DNA of 55,694 nt from Syntrophaceae bacterium UBA2188 (GCA_002327985.1 DCVM01000031.1:8309-64002), one strand, 5' to 3'; positions 34,490 through 43,250 are shown, counted from the stretch's first letter. The notes: generated from the letters alone by a model not told the origin. Translations and numbers: made by a program.

Positions 34490-36490
34490 TTACCAGCCAC
34501 CACCTCCACCGCCGCCTCCGCCCCCTCCGGAACCACCCCCTCCCCCAGAACCACCACCTCCTCCGCCGTCTCCAGAACCACCTCCTCCTCCACTACTAAA
34601 GCTTGAGGACGAAAGGGCATTTGTAAAGGAGTTGCCAAAGGAGGATGAAAATTCGCTTGCCGATGCAATGCCTGCTCCCACTCCTGAATACCACGAAGGT
34701 GAATATCCTGCTTCACCCGTTGCCGTCACATTCGCAAGGACATCTGAAAACTGCTCTGCCCATCTTTGCTCTACATCGAGGGCAAGGGCATAGGGCAAAT
34801 ATTTTTCGAAAAGCTCTGGGGTCCTCTCGGGTGGGTTGAGCATATTGAGCCTGTCCTTCTCCGTGGCGATGAGGAACTGCTTGAATCCCTCTATCGCATC
34901 GAATATCTTCCTGGCTTGGGGGGATATATTTTTAAGAAGAAAAAAGAAAATGACATTTACCAACAGGACAAGGATAATCACCAGGCCCACTAAAATTGAT
35001 GAGTAATAGGAGAAACCATAGATGGCAAATAACTCTGCAGCCAGAAAAACCAGTGCGAAAAATGTGAAGATCAGAAGAGAGGGAAGTCGGAGAAGTCTTT
35101 TAAGGAAACTGCCTTTGAAGTTCATCCAGCCTCCTATGGCTATGGGTATCAGCATACCAAAAGTAAAAAAACTCCAAGGGGTCAACCAGAAACAGACAAA
35201 AAAGAAAAGGGATAGAGAATTTGTTTCAACCGCATCCTCTTTGCCGGTGAATAGAAAAATGATGAACGAAAGGAGGAGGCCAATCAAGAAATATTTTTTA
35301 TTGGAAATGAAATAAGATTTTCCCAATCGGTACTTTAATTTGAGATGGGCCTTTAGTTCTCTTACAGCACTTCTGATCTTGAAGCCATTTTCACTTTCTA
35401 AAACCATTTCCTTTTCAGAATCGAGAAGCCTTGAGAGGACAAATGATTCCTCTGAGGAGAGAGGTATCTTCCCTTTCTCATTCTTCAAAAGCGTATATTT
35501 CCCATCTTCTTTTTTGATGGAGAGAGACCCTTTTACCGCCATATCAATGATCGCAGAGGCAAGGGTTTTGTCATCATATTCCCTCTTTAAGAAATATCTG
35601 ACCTCCGCAGGACTCATGTTCTCAGGGGGCGCATACCGAATGACCATCACTCCTTTTTTGGGATCTCTCCCCACCTTGGCCCATGCAAAAAGGTAGTAGC
35701 CCAGGACAACCAGAAAACCGATGAAACCGTAGAAGAAACCTTTGTTATCTTGATAGAAATATTGAAACTTTGCCTTTGCATCCGGTTCGATCACAAAACC
35801 TTTTGGCCATGAGAGAGCAATGGTCAGCCCCTCTGATGTGGCCAAGGGTTTTGTCGTCTCAAATTTTACTCCGCCATAGAAACCGATCTCCGCTTTAAAA
35901 TCTTTTCCCTTTTCTCCCAAAGGCCCTGTATAAGCAGTCTGGTTGATGATTTTCTGGGAGGCACCTTGAGGCAGTCTCACATCAGCCGAGGCTTTCTCAA
36001 TGGGAAATTTCCACTGATTGCCTGTCACATTCCAGTAGAGCTCATCAAAGTCTCTGAAATAACCGAGCTGCCGGTCTGTTTTATAGACCAGGGTATAGGT
36101 GTGTTTACCGGGAGGGATCAAGACATTCTTATCTCCGATATACGTCCTTATTCCATGAGATAAATCTGTCTGAAAATAGTTTTCCGCTCGGCCATCCCTG
36201 AGCACTTCCATAAGATGAAAGCCCACGCGATAATTGGCCCCCTTGCGAAGGTATCGGGTGGGAAAATCCCGGTAGATGCCGTGCTTGATCTCCCTGCCTT
36301 CGCTGACGACCTGAATCGTCTCCTTGACCATAAGGGAGGCATCCTCGTGAACGGTAATATCGCTGTGAAACCTTAGGATCTTTTCCTCTGCAATGGAAAG
36401 AGATACCCAGAACAGGGAAAAGAGAATGGTAAGAAAGATGAAGGGGAAGGGGTTACATCTTTTATTTTGACAATTTTCTTTAACTCCCAC
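34490..36490 (-). CDS. DUF2207 membrane protein with Gly-rich tail
   Basis: 666 residues starting at GTG 36490. A signal peptide (about 12-33) precedes the exported DUF2207 beta domain (DITVHEDASLMVKETI, GIYRDFPTRY, about 40-250). Then comes a helix near 265, a cytoplasmic domain, and four further membrane helices (about 410-525). The last 40 residues are almost only Gly and Ser ending in W, as in many DUF2207 proteins. A role in envelope or secreted-protein function is all that can be said. Codons for the tail (CC/CCT-rich on the plus strand) create a false Pro-rich ORF on the other strand. Confidence 0.85.
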   Translation of the reverse strand: MGVKENCQNKRCNPFPFIFLTILFSLFWVSLSIAEEKILRFHSDITVHEDASLMVKETIQVVSEGREIKHGIYRDFPTRYLRKGANYRVGFHLMEVLRDGRAENYFQTDLSHGIRTYIGDKNVLIPPGKHTYTLVYKTDRQLGYFRDFDELYWNVTGNQWKFPIEKASADVRLPQGASQKIINQTAYTGPLGEKGKDFKAEIGFYGGVKFETTKPLATSEGLTIALSWPKGFVIEPDAKAKFQYFYQDNKGFFYGFIGFLVVLGYYLFAWAKVGRDPKKGVMVIRYAPPENMSPAEVRYFLKREYDDKTLASAIIDMAVKGSLSIKKEDGKYTLLKNEKGKIPLSSEESFVLSRLLDSEKEMVLESENGFKIRSAVRELKAHLKLKYRLGKSYFISNKKYFLIGLLLSFIIFLFTGKEDAVETNSLSLFFFVCFWLTPWSFFTFGMLIPIAIGGWMNFKGSFLKRLLRLPSLLIFTFFALVFLAAELFAIYGFSYYSSILVGLVIILVLLVNVIFFFLLKNISPQARKIFDAIEGFKQFLIATEKDRLNMLNPPERTPELFEKYLPYALALDVEQRWAEQFSDVLANVTATGEAGYSPSWYSGVGAGIASASEFSSSFGNSFTNALSSSSFSSGGGGGSGDGGGGGGSGGGGGSGGGGGGGGGGGW

Positions 36491-36784
36491 TGGCTACGCC
36501 TCTTATGTATAAGACCAAAATACTTGTCAAATCAAAAGTTTTGATAATCATCTAAAGGGTTACTCCAAGGCAGAGTCAATTCGATGAATGGATTGTGAAC
36601 CACGTTTCAGAATCTCACATAGAAGGAAAAAACGAGATGTTGAACTAAATTCACGATGACACTGTTTGTTCTCAAATGTTAGAGATAAATTCTCAAACTT
36701 TATTGGGTAAGAATCGAAAGATGGATAATGGTTTACTAAATCTGCATAAAAAAGTCAAACAAATTAAAGCAAAGTTTAGGAGGG
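36491..36784. other. Intergenic region, no gene seen
   Basis: AT-rich spacer between divergent genes. It contains AATCAA/TGTATA boxes (minus strand TTGATT at 36535-36530, TATACA at 36511-36506), a weak candidate promoter for the DUF2207 gene but very close to its GTG start. No ORF, repeat or stable hairpin was found. Confidence 0.5.
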
Positions 36785-36813
36785 TTGACAAGAAATGACA
36801 AAAAAGATAGGTT
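36785..36813 (+). promoter_or_regulatory. Candidate promoter of the deacetylase gene
   Basis: TTGACA (36785-36790), 17 bases, then TAGGTT (36808-36813). The -10 is weak. A strong GGAGGAGG ribosome site follows before the ATG at 36843. Confidence 0.45.
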
Positions 36814-36842
36814 AAAATTATATTAAGATTGGAGGAGGACAG

Positions 36843-37898
36843 ATGAAGCGAACAGGGATTGTAAAGGACGAAAGGTATCTGGAACATGTGATGGACCCCG
36901 GTCATCCGGAGAGCCCGGAACGATTAAGGGTTATCTATAAAATGTTAGAAGAGGCCGAGATGAAAGGTATTTCTGAAATGCTAAAACCTCGACCAGCGAC
37001 TCGAAAGGAATTGGAGATGATCCATGCTCCTTCCTATATTGATCTGGTGGCCTCCACGGCTGGCAAGCCTTACTTCCGACTCGATATGGATACCTCCACC
37101 TGTGCCAAATCTTACGAAGCCGCCCTGTGGGCGGCCGGAGGACTTTTAGAATTGATCAAGGTGGTCATGGAAAAAAAGCTCCCCAATGGATTTGCGCTGG
37201 TCAGACCTCCTGGACATCATGCGGAACATGACAGGGCCATGGGATTTTGCCTCTTCAACAATGTGGCGATCGGTGCCCGATATGCCCTCCAGAACTTCTC
37301 CCTCCAAAGGGTATTGATCGTGGATTGGGATGTCCATCACGGTAATGGAACTCAGAACTCTTTTTACGAAGATCCCCAAATTCTCTATTTCTCCACACAC
37401 CGTTATGGCTTCTTCTATCCTGGGACAGGAGGAGCCAAGGAGGTGGGAAAAGGGAAGGGAGAAGGATTCAATGTGAATGTTCCTCTTTCGACAGGGGTGA
37501 GTGATACAGAATATGGAAATATTTTCGAAAAATTCCTCAAGCCCATTGCTCTGGAATACCAACCCCAGTTGATCTTAATCTCCGCTGGGTTCGACACTCA
37601 CCAGAATGATCCTCTGGGTGGCATGGAGGTGACAGAAAAAGGGTTTGCCAGGATGACCCAGATTCTGATGGAGATTGCAGAATCAACCGCACAAGGGAAA
37701 TTGGTGATCACCCTGGAAGGGGGATATGACGTCTCCGGACAGAGTCGCTCTGTGAAAACCGTCCTAAAAGAATTGGCTCACGCCTCTTCTCTGGACAAGA
37801 AAGAATTGATGGAAAAAGAGAAGGCGCAGTATCCTCGAATCGAAAAATTCATTCTTCAATTGAAGGAGATTCAGAAGCCATACTGGAAGAGCCTTTAG
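36843..37898 (+). CDS. Histone-deacetylase-family (AcuC-like) hydrolase
   Basis: 351 residues, arginase/deacetylase fold. Zinc ligands and catalytic residues are visible: RPPGHHAEHD (tandem His, about 121-130), DWDVHHGNGTQ (Asp and His zinc ligands, about 161-171), SAGFDTHQNDPLG (Asp ligand, about 249) and LEGGYD (about 292). Bacterial members deacetylate acetyl-lysine (as AcuC does for acetyl-CoA synthetase) or acetylpolyamines. The target here is unknown. The stop overlaps the convergent HU gene by four bases. Confidence 0.92.
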   Translation: MKRTGIVKDERYLEHVMDPGHPESPERLRVIYKMLEEAEMKGISEMLKPRPATRKELEMIHAPSYIDLVASTAGKPYFRLDMDTSTCAKSYEAALWAAGGLLELIKVVMEKKLPNGFALVRPPGHHAEHDRAMGFCLFNNVAIGARYALQNFSLQRVLIVDWDVHHGNGTQNSFYEDPQILYFSTHRYGFFYPGTGGAKEVGKGKGEGFNVNVPLSTGVSDTEYGNIFEKFLKPIALEYQPQLILISAGFDTHQNDPLGGMEVTEKGFARMTQILMEIAESTAQGKLVITLEGGYDVSGQSRSVKTVLKELAHASSLDKKELMEKEKAQYPRIEKFILQLKEIQKPYWKSL

Positions 37899-38179
37899 GT
37901 TCCTCCGCTATTCACCATCTCTTTCAGCTCTTTTCCAACCTTAAAAAAAGGAAGCTTTTTGGGGGGGACATCCACGACTTGTCCAGTTTTCGGATTTCGG
38001 CCCTTGTAGCCACCGTAATCTCTCACCACGAAGCTTCCAAACCCTCTGATCTCGATTCGCTGTCCTTTTTCCAGACTTTCCTTCATCCCATCGAAGAGCG
38101 TGTCCACGATGACCTTGGCGACCTTCTGTGTCACATTTGCCTTTTCAGAGACCTTCGTAATGAGTTCAGCCTTGTTCAT
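37895..38179 (-). CDS. HU/IHF-family DNA-binding protein
   Basis: 94 residues from the ATG at 38179, preceded by GGAGG five bases away. Longer starts would read through a GC-rich palindrome and are rejected. The family signature MNKAELITKVSEK, RIEIRGFGSFVVRDYGGYKG, GRNPKTGQVVDVPPKKLPFF is complete. The arm Pro that intercalates DNA lies in RNPKTG. It is a homodimeric nucleoid protein that bends DNA. Confidence 0.95.
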   Translation of the reverse strand: MNKAELITKVSEKANVTQKVAKVIVDTLFDGMKESLEKGQRIEIRGFGSFVVRDYGGYKGRNPKTGQVVDVPPKKLPFFKVGKELKEMVNSGGT

Positions 38180-38202
38180 AGTTCCTCCCTTCCTCCTCAA
38201 CA

Positions 38203-38262
38203 TCCACCTCTCCCCAGAGGGGAGAGGGATGACCTGCCTGCCGGTAGGCAGGGGTGAGGGGA
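38203..38262. repeat. GC-rich palindrome with CCTGCCTGCC hairpin
   Basis: CCTCTCC (38207-38213) pairs with GGAGAGG (38221-38227). CCTGCCTGCCGGTAGGCAGG (38233-38252) is a separate hairpin. A relative of the latter is at 39899-39930 (CCTGCC...GGCAGG). It lies directly upstream of the HU gene. Confidence 0.7.
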
Positions 38263-38401
38263 TCAAGATAAATGATTTCAAACATATTGCACCGCATTTC
38301 TAAAAAAGGCAAGACCTATTCTTTCCTCGGTCAACTCCTTCATGATTCGCGACTCGTGCTGGTGATTCTTGATGTTTCAAAAATTCATAACTTTTAACTC
38401 T

Positions 38402-38468
38402 GTACGGGCGATTCATGCTTGCACGCCAGAGTGCTGCGTTTCAGCACGCAGGCATGCATCGCCCCTAC
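38402..38468. repeat. Nested palindrome containing the resB stop
   Basis: Outer arms GTACGGGCGATTCATGC and GCATGCATCGCCCCTAC, inner hairpin GTGCTGCGTTTCAGCACGC. It is the same design as 25365-25419 (GTAGGGGCG-type ends). The right end includes the stop codon of resB (38465-38467). The bases between 38263 and 38401 hold nothing recognisable. Confidence 0.8.
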
Positions 38469-39859
38469 GAACTTTTTTTACGTACCCCATCCACCAGTTG
38501 GCTAAAGGTCTTTTCAAAACCCATCCGGTTCTTGTTGGTGGACCCTGCTAAAACAATTTCTCCCCCAGGACCCTTGGGAATTCTTACCCAGATTCGCTGA
38601 TGTGAAAAGAAGAAGGAGACAATCAGGCCAAGTATCATCAGGCCACATCCGATCCAGACCACCCACACCCCCGGGTCTTTTGTCACCTGGAGTCCTGTAT
38701 AATTCTTGGAGGTCATCTCTTCAAAAGTGAGGATAAACTCATCCCCTCTTCGTTCATCCAATTTCGGGAAGTTTTTCAATAGCCAAAAAGGTTGGGGCTC
38801 CTGGTTGGGTTTAAACAGGACCACCTGAACTCCTTCTCCAAAGTTGTGAACCTGCGGGGCGTATTGGAGGACCCGGATTAAGTGATTGGAATTTGGGACA
38901 GGAAGGGTGGTTCCCTCAGGAACCTTTAAAAAGGCTTTCTCCTTTTTATCCCCCCATTGAATCCCCAACGTAATATCGCGGACGGTTCCATAAGTTGATT
39001 GATAGAAAGCCAACCCTTTATAGTGAAGAGGGTGATTGACCCGAATATCCTTTTTTAAAACCTCTTTCCCATTTTCAAGTAAGGTGAGAACGCTGGTATA
39101 TTCCTTAACATGTTTTTCAGGACGATTCAGGTCATAGTAGGTGATGTTGAACTCATCACAACGCACAGAAAAACTGAGGGGCCTCGGGATCTCTCCGTTT
39201 TCTTTCCGCTCATAAATCTGATCAACCATTTCCCCTTCTAAGATGTTAACAAAACCTTTGAAGCCAAACTGGGATCCAATTAATCCTCCGATTAAGATGA
39301 TGAGAAGGCTTAAATGGGTAATGTAGACTCCCAATCTTGAAAACCTCCCCTTTTCTGCATAGAGGGTAACGGCTGATTCCGTCTCCACTTGCCTCGCATT
39401 CCTAAAAAACTTTTTCAGATAGGACCGGATATCCTCTTCTGTTCTGGCTTCGACCTGACTTGGAGTTTGAATCTTCTCCACGTAGGGAAGGGCCTTTAGC
39501 ATCGAGTCTCCTAACCCACCTGTGGCGGGTTCATGAGAGATTTGTCTCCAGACCCCTGGTAAACGATGCAGGGAGCAGGTGATCAGATTGATCATCAGAA
39601 GCAGCAGAACCGCACTAAACCACCATGAATGGTACATATCAAAGAGATTAAAAAAGTTCAGCACCTCATAGAGGGCAGGTCCGTATCGATGAATGTATTC
39701 CGCACGGGTGGCATTCTGTGCGATCAGTGTTCCGATGATGGAAAGGATGGCGAGAAGGATGAGTAAAAAGATAGTAAGCTTCACCGAACGAAAAAGATCG
39801 TTGAGCATGGAAAGAAACCCGCTTTCCTTCTTTTTCACACTTCCGTTAGGTTTCTTCAT
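38465..39859 (-). CDS. resB: ResB/CcsB cytochrome c biogenesis protein
   Basis: 464 residues. Four membrane helices are clear (about 26-46, 70-92, 177-200 and 410-435), with a large periplasmic domain of about 200 residues between the third and fourth. Motifs are KLTIFLLILLAILSIIGTLI, WWFSAVLLLLMINLITCSL and the DPGVWVVWIGCGLMILGL segment. ResB/CcsB works with CcsA (system II) to move haem and ligate it to apocytochrome c. CcsA is not in the window. The adjacent tetraheme cytochrome fits this role. Confidence 0.93.
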   Translation of the reverse strand: MKKPNGSVKKKESGFLSMLNDLFRSVKLTIFLLILLAILSIIGTLIAQNATRAEYIHRYGPALYEVLNFFNLFDMYHSWWFSAVLLLLMINLITCSLHRLPGVWRQISHEPATGGLGDSMLKALPYVEKIQTPSQVEARTEEDIRSYLKKFFRNARQVETESAVTLYAEKGRFSRLGVYITHLSLLIILIGGLIGSQFGFKGFVNILEGEMVDQIYERKENGEIPRPLSFSVRCDEFNITYYDLNRPEKHVKEYTSVLTLLENGKEVLKKDIRVNHPLHYKGLAFYQSTYGTVRDITLGIQWGDKKEKAFLKVPEGTTLPVPNSNHLIRVLQYAPQVHNFGEGVQVVLFKPNQEPQPFWLLKNFPKLDERRGDEFILTFEEMTSKNYTGLQVTKDPGVWVVWIGCGLMILGLIVSFFFSHQRIWVRIPKGPGGEIVLAGSTNKNRMGFEKTFSQLVDGVRKKSS

Positions 39860-39987
39860 AGAACCCTTTGGTTAATATTCATAGAGAGAGAAATTTACCC
39901 TGCCTGGCAGAAACGGGACCGGTAGGCAGGGAAGTAATTGAAATATTTAACATATCGTTTCGTTTAGTGTCAAGCAAAAAGGGGCAA

Positions 39988-40021
39988 AAAGGGGTAGTTC
40001 CTTTTTGGGAACTACCCCTTT
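39988..40021 (-). terminator. Intrinsic terminator of the cytochrome c gene
   Basis: A perfect 14-bp stem (39988-40001 with 40008-40021, AAAGGGGTAGTTCC) with a six-base loop and a U-run on the minus-strand transcript, 26 bases after the cytochrome stop. It separates cytochrome and resB transcription. Confidence 0.88.
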
Positions 40022-40046
40022 CAATTTGTTCTACGAAAATTTCAGA

Positions 40047-40433
40047 CTACTTCTTGGCCTTTATATGGCACGTCGTGCATCCTGTTGGGCCTGTAGGTTT
40101 GTTGGCTTTCTTGGCCTCCTCATGGCATCCCTTGCAATCTTTATGATAGGCATCCTTTGCAGAAATAGCCTTTCCTTCGGCCTTGGCCTTATGGCAGGAC
40201 TTACAACTCTGGACGGCTTCCCCTGGCTTCTTACCTTTCATCTCGTGATGGCATCTCACGCAATCGATCTTCAATGTCTCTGCATGCTTCTTGTGCGTGA
40301 ATTTCACATCCCCGTAAGGCACTTTAAACGTGTACTCATCTTTTGCCTTCTGCTGAGCCAAAGCGCCACTCACCATGAGAATGGAGAGCAGAAAACCTAC
40401 AAGAACCCCGATGCAAATAAACCCTTTTCTCAT
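40047..40433 (-). CDS. Tetraheme class III cytochrome c
   Basis: 128 residues. Signal peptide 1-26 (ICIGVLVGFLLSILMVSGALA). Four CxxCH haem motifs: CVRCHH, CKSCHK, CKGCHE and CTTCHI, with distal His such as HKKH and YHKD. It fits the cytochrome c3/c7-like periplasmic electron carriers of sulfate- and metal-reducing bacteria. It has its own promoter upstream and terminator downstream. Confidence 0.93.
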   Translation of the reverse strand: MRKGFICIGVLVGFLLSILMVSGALAQQKAKDEYTFKVPYGDVKFTHKKHAETLKIDCVRCHHEMKGKKPGEAVQSCKSCHKAKAEGKAISAKDAYHKDCKGCHEEAKKANKPTGPTGCTTCHIKAKK

Positions 40434-40497
40434 TCCTTATTCACCCCCTCTCTTTTCATGATTAAATCAATCCATCCCTGATTGGTTAGACGGCGAA

Positions 40498-40525
40498 AGT
40501 TTAACAAATATTCAAGTTTTGTCAA
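40498..40525 (-). promoter_or_regulatory. Promoter of the cytochrome c gene
   Basis: Minus strand TTGACA (40525-40520), a 16-base spacer and TAAACT (40503-40498). The leader would be about 55 bases to the ATG at 40433. It lies directly past the end of the bzdP-like gene, so the cytochrome can be expressed without it. Confidence 0.6.
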
Positions 40526-40544
40526 GAAAAAAAACAGGGCGATA

Positions 40545-41393
40545 TTATAGAATCTTGACTTCCTCCAACACTCGCTCTTTTGTTTCAAGCGGAGTTTTAT
40601 CTTTTTTAGCCTGCTCCGTAATCTCCTTTCCTATCAAAGCAGCACCAAGGGCTCCAGTGATGAGAGGTTCCTCGGGAACCAAAACCTCATGACCCAATTG
40701 TTGGGACAGGGCCTTAAGCAGGCCTCTATTCTTAGCCCCTCCACCGGTCACGACCACCACGTCTTCTACTCTTAGCCGATTGACCATTCTGCATATCCGG
40801 TCTGCAAGAGAAGAATGGACTCCTGCAAGGAGGTCGGAAATGGGCATCCCTTGTGCCAAACTAGCTGCCACCTCTTGCTGGGCCCAAATGGTACAGATGT
40901 TGCTTATCTTTGCAGGATTCTTGCTTTGCAGAGATCGATCACCTACCATATCTAACGGGACTCCAAGCGTATCGGCAATCACTTCTATGAATCGACCACT
41001 ACCGGCTGCGCACTTGTCATTCATCACAAAATCGACAATCTTTCCGGAAGCATCTATTTTAATTCCTTTAACATCCTGCCCCCCAATATCAATAATAGTC
41101 CTGGCTTTAGGGAAGAGATGGATAATGCCCTTGGCATGGCAGGTGATTTCTGTAAACTGCTTATCGGCAAAGGGGACGTTAATTCTTCCGTAGCCTGTCG
41201 AGACAATGTAAGTAATCGCCTTGAAGGAGATGGCCGCTTTCTTCAACGCCTCCTCCATGACCTTATTGGCGAGGCGGCGCTGCTCTGGACCTGTAGGCCC
41301 AATGATCGAAGCGATGATCCCTTGGTTCAGGATCACCGCCTTTGTCATCGTGGACCCAACATCAATGCCTGCAAAATAAGAGGTCAATGTCAT
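40545..41393 (-). CDS. bzdP: Benzoyl-CoA-reductase-type activase subunit (BzdP-like)
   Basis: 282 residues, BcrA/BadF/HgdC ASKHA family. GIDVGSTMTKAV (9-20), IDIGGQDVKGIKID, Cys128 in NDKCAAGSGRF and Cys167 in SNICTIWAQQE. These two Cys from each protomer hold the shared [4Fe-4S] cluster. It would hydrolyse ATP to push electrons into the substrate-reducing subunits. Size matches BzdP (about 285 residues). It shares little with the second activase (44709-45494) outside the ASKHA motifs, so the pair can form a heterodimer as in class I benzoyl-CoA reductase. A simple HgdC role is the alternative. Confidence 0.65.
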   Translation of the reverse strand: MTLTSYFAGIDVGSTMTKAVILNQGIIASIIGPTGPEQRRLANKVMEEALKKAAISFKAITYIVSTGYGRINVPFADKQFTEITCHAKGIIHLFPKARTIIDIGGQDVKGIKIDASGKIVDFVMNDKCAAGSGRFIEVIADTLGVPLDMVGDRSLQSKNPAKISNICTIWAQQEVAASLAQGMPISDLLAGVHSSLADRICRMVNRLRVEDVVVVTGGGAKNRGLLKALSQQLGHEVLVPEEPLITGALGAALIGKEITEQAKKDKTPLETKERVLEEVKIL

Positions 41394-41398
41394 TCTAA

Positions 41399-41573
41399 AC
41401 TGGTTAAGGTAAGGGTTAGGAAGCCCGTTTCGTCATTCGGCTACGTTCGAGTACATGAAATTTCTAAAGGTTACCGTTGTCGAAGCTCGTATCGATGTCC
41501 GTCTTCCGAAATTTGAAACTCCATCACCCAGCATCAAGCTTCGAGTTTCGATACCAGCCTCGTCACCGTTAAA
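41399..41573. repeat. Composite palindromic element, copy 2
   Basis: GGTTAAGGTAAGGGTTAGGAAGCCCGTTTCG (starting 41402), then GTTGTCGAAGCTCGTATCGA (41477-41496), a heptamer run CCATCAC, CCAGCAT, CAAGCTT, CGAGTTT, CGATACC (from 41521) and a closing CGTCACCG. It has the same order of blocks as 1540-1803. It lies between the two benzoyl-CoA-reductase-type genes. Confidence 0.7.
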
Positions 41574-41594
41574 CGCTATTTCCTTCGTGGATAA

Positions 41595-42998
41595 TTAGGC
41601 TGCTTTGTTTAATCGATTGGATTCCAGGGTGGCGATAAAGGCATCGATCTTATTTCTTGTGTCCACCTCCGAATAGGAGGTGATATCGATGATATCGCTT
41701 TCCAGAATGAGGGAAGGAAGTTCTCGAAAGACCTTCTCCTTCTTCCCATCTTTCCCGATCGCATAAACAGGGATGGGTTTGTATATTTTGGCCAGTTGAT
41801 TTAATTGCCAGATCAGGCCCACATGCCAGGTGCGACATGAAAAGGCTTCGTGCATCACTACCCCATCGATCTTGTATTCTTCAATCCGATTGATCAACCG
41901 CTCCACATCGGGTTCGGATCCAGGTCGTTTCTTGGCTTGATCATACCAGAAAGTCCAGTATCCCAGCCACCTCCATGCCAGGTGTTCAATCGGATCCTTG
42001 GTTTCGGGAATATCCATCTGGTTGAGAGGAGCGACCATCCGGTAGGTTGTTTCCACAGGGAACGAAGCCCCTTGGCTGTTGAAGTAATTGAAATCAGTCA
42101 AGGCAAACCAGGCGGGCAATCCGCCTCCCCACATGAGCCTGTATTTTTCATTTTCGACTTCTCCCTCTCCCTTGGCAATCTTCTCCTCCAGCTCTTTTTT
42201 CAAATTCACAAAAAAATCATAGGCCTGCTGGGTGGCCATCATAAAGTTGATGGGAACCATGGTATTCATGGCATCACCGGTTCCCATTGGTGAGGGAACA
42301 GCTTTTCGAAGGTCATAGGTCTCTTCGATCAGGTTCCAGGTCTGATCACTTAAATCTACCAGCTCTTTCAGGCGATCATAATCCATCTTCTTTTTGGTCT
42401 GCGCTTCAAGAAAGGCTACCAATCCGCGTAATTGCTGGACAATATATTTATGATAATAACCCCAGACTTCCCGGTGATCTCGATCTCTCTGAAAAAGGGG
42501 ATAGGGCAGGTCAATATTATAGATGGGGACATCTGGCATAAATTGCTGAGAGGCCTGGTACCACTTGGATCTCGGATCACAGAGAATCTGTCCGCTGGAG
42601 ATCATAAAATCAGGCCTTGCTTGTCCACCCCAAGGAGCATTCGGAGGCATCTGGCCCAATTCTTCTCTCCATTGGTCAAAACCGATCCCGCAAAGGGCAT
42701 AGGTGCATAGGGAGCGGGAGAAGCCCAAAGATTCCGCCCTCTGAAGGAATCGTTCTGCGTCTCTTTTTGCCCCGCAGATACCAGCAAAATTCTCTGTCCA
42801 TATCGGGACGACATCCATGGCCCGGAAGATCTCTTCATGATGACAGACGATAAACGTATAAGCTATTTTTTGTTTCCCCTCTGCCCGTGCCCGGAGCGTT
42901 CCGGTAATAAATTCTTTGACCATGGGGCCGATAGAAGCAGCCGCCTGGGTTGCCGTCATCCTCTTTTTCGGTTTTGCCTCTTTTTGCTCTTCAGCCAT
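41595..42998 (-). CDS. bzdO: BCR/HgdB-family large subunit (BzdO-like)
   Basis: 467 residues, 2-hydroxyacyl-CoA dehydratase component D/benzoyl-CoA reductase fold. Conserved Cys sites VCHHEEIFRAMD, ICGAKRDAERF, ISSGQILCDPRSKWYQ, EAFSCRTWHVG. Domain length and the N-terminal extension match BzdO (about 450 residues). AGGAGG is nine bases before the ATG. With the BzdN-like subunit it would bind the aromatic CoA ester and carry the iron-sulfur clusters for ring reduction. A hydroxyacyl-CoA dehydratase function cannot be excluded. Confidence 0.7.
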   Translation of the reverse strand: MAEEQKEAKPKKRMTATQAAASIGPMVKEFITGTLRARAEGKQKIAYTFIVCHHEEIFRAMDVVPIWTENFAGICGAKRDAERFLQRAESLGFSRSLCTYALCGIGFDQWREELGQMPPNAPWGGQARPDFMISSGQILCDPRSKWYQASQQFMPDVPIYNIDLPYPLFQRDRDHREVWGYYHKYIVQQLRGLVAFLEAQTKKKMDYDRLKELVDLSDQTWNLIEETYDLRKAVPSPMGTGDAMNTMVPINFMMATQQAYDFFVNLKKELEEKIAKGEGEVENEKYRLMWGGGLPAWFALTDFNYFNSQGASFPVETTYRMVAPLNQMDIPETKDPIEHLAWRWLGYWTFWYDQAKKRPGSEPDVERLINRIEEYKIDGVVMHEAFSCRTWHVGLIWQLNQLAKIYKPIPVYAIGKDGKKEKVFRELPSLILESDIIDITSYSEVDTRNKIDAFIATLESNRLNKAA

Positions 42999-43026
42999 GA
43001 TTTATGACCTCCTTAATAAAAAGCGC

Positions 43027-43222
43027 TGGTTAAGTTAAAAGGTAACGGTGAGGATGCCCGTATCGTTAAATGAAGATTGACGTCTGTCGTTGTCGAAGCT
43101 CGTATCGAGGCTCGTCTATGGATACTGGATATTCGAGCTTCCTTTTGTGCGAGCTTCATACTACGATACCAGCGTCGTCACCGATGAACTTTATACCAAA
43201 CTGGCTTCGTAACCTTATAACC
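43027..43222. repeat. Composite palindromic element, copy 3
   Basis: The left end GGTTAAGTTAAAAGGTAACGGTG and the right end, reversed, GGTTATAAGGTTACGAAGCC match imperfectly. The centre has GTCGTTGTCGAAGCTCGTAT (43087-43106), GGATACTGGATATTCGAGC and GATACCAGCGTCGTCACC. It is the most complete copy, with both ends visible, and fills the gap between the BzdO- and BzdN-like genes. Confidence 0.75.
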
Positions 43223-43250
43223 TATAAACCATTTTCCTCGGAATTCAACA

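Noticed and set aside
34485..34793. Plus-strand Pro-rich ORF
   Set aside because: It is the antisense of the Gly-rich tail of the DUF2207 protein. Composition explains it.
36506..36535. TTGATT-18-TATACA promoter-like boxes before the DUF2207 gene
   Set aside because: The -10 would lie only about 16 bases from the GTG start, leaving almost no leader. Not supported enough to list as a promoter.
37146..37562. 138-residue minus-strand ORF within the deacetylase gene
   Set aside because: Antisense shadow of a strongly conserved gene.
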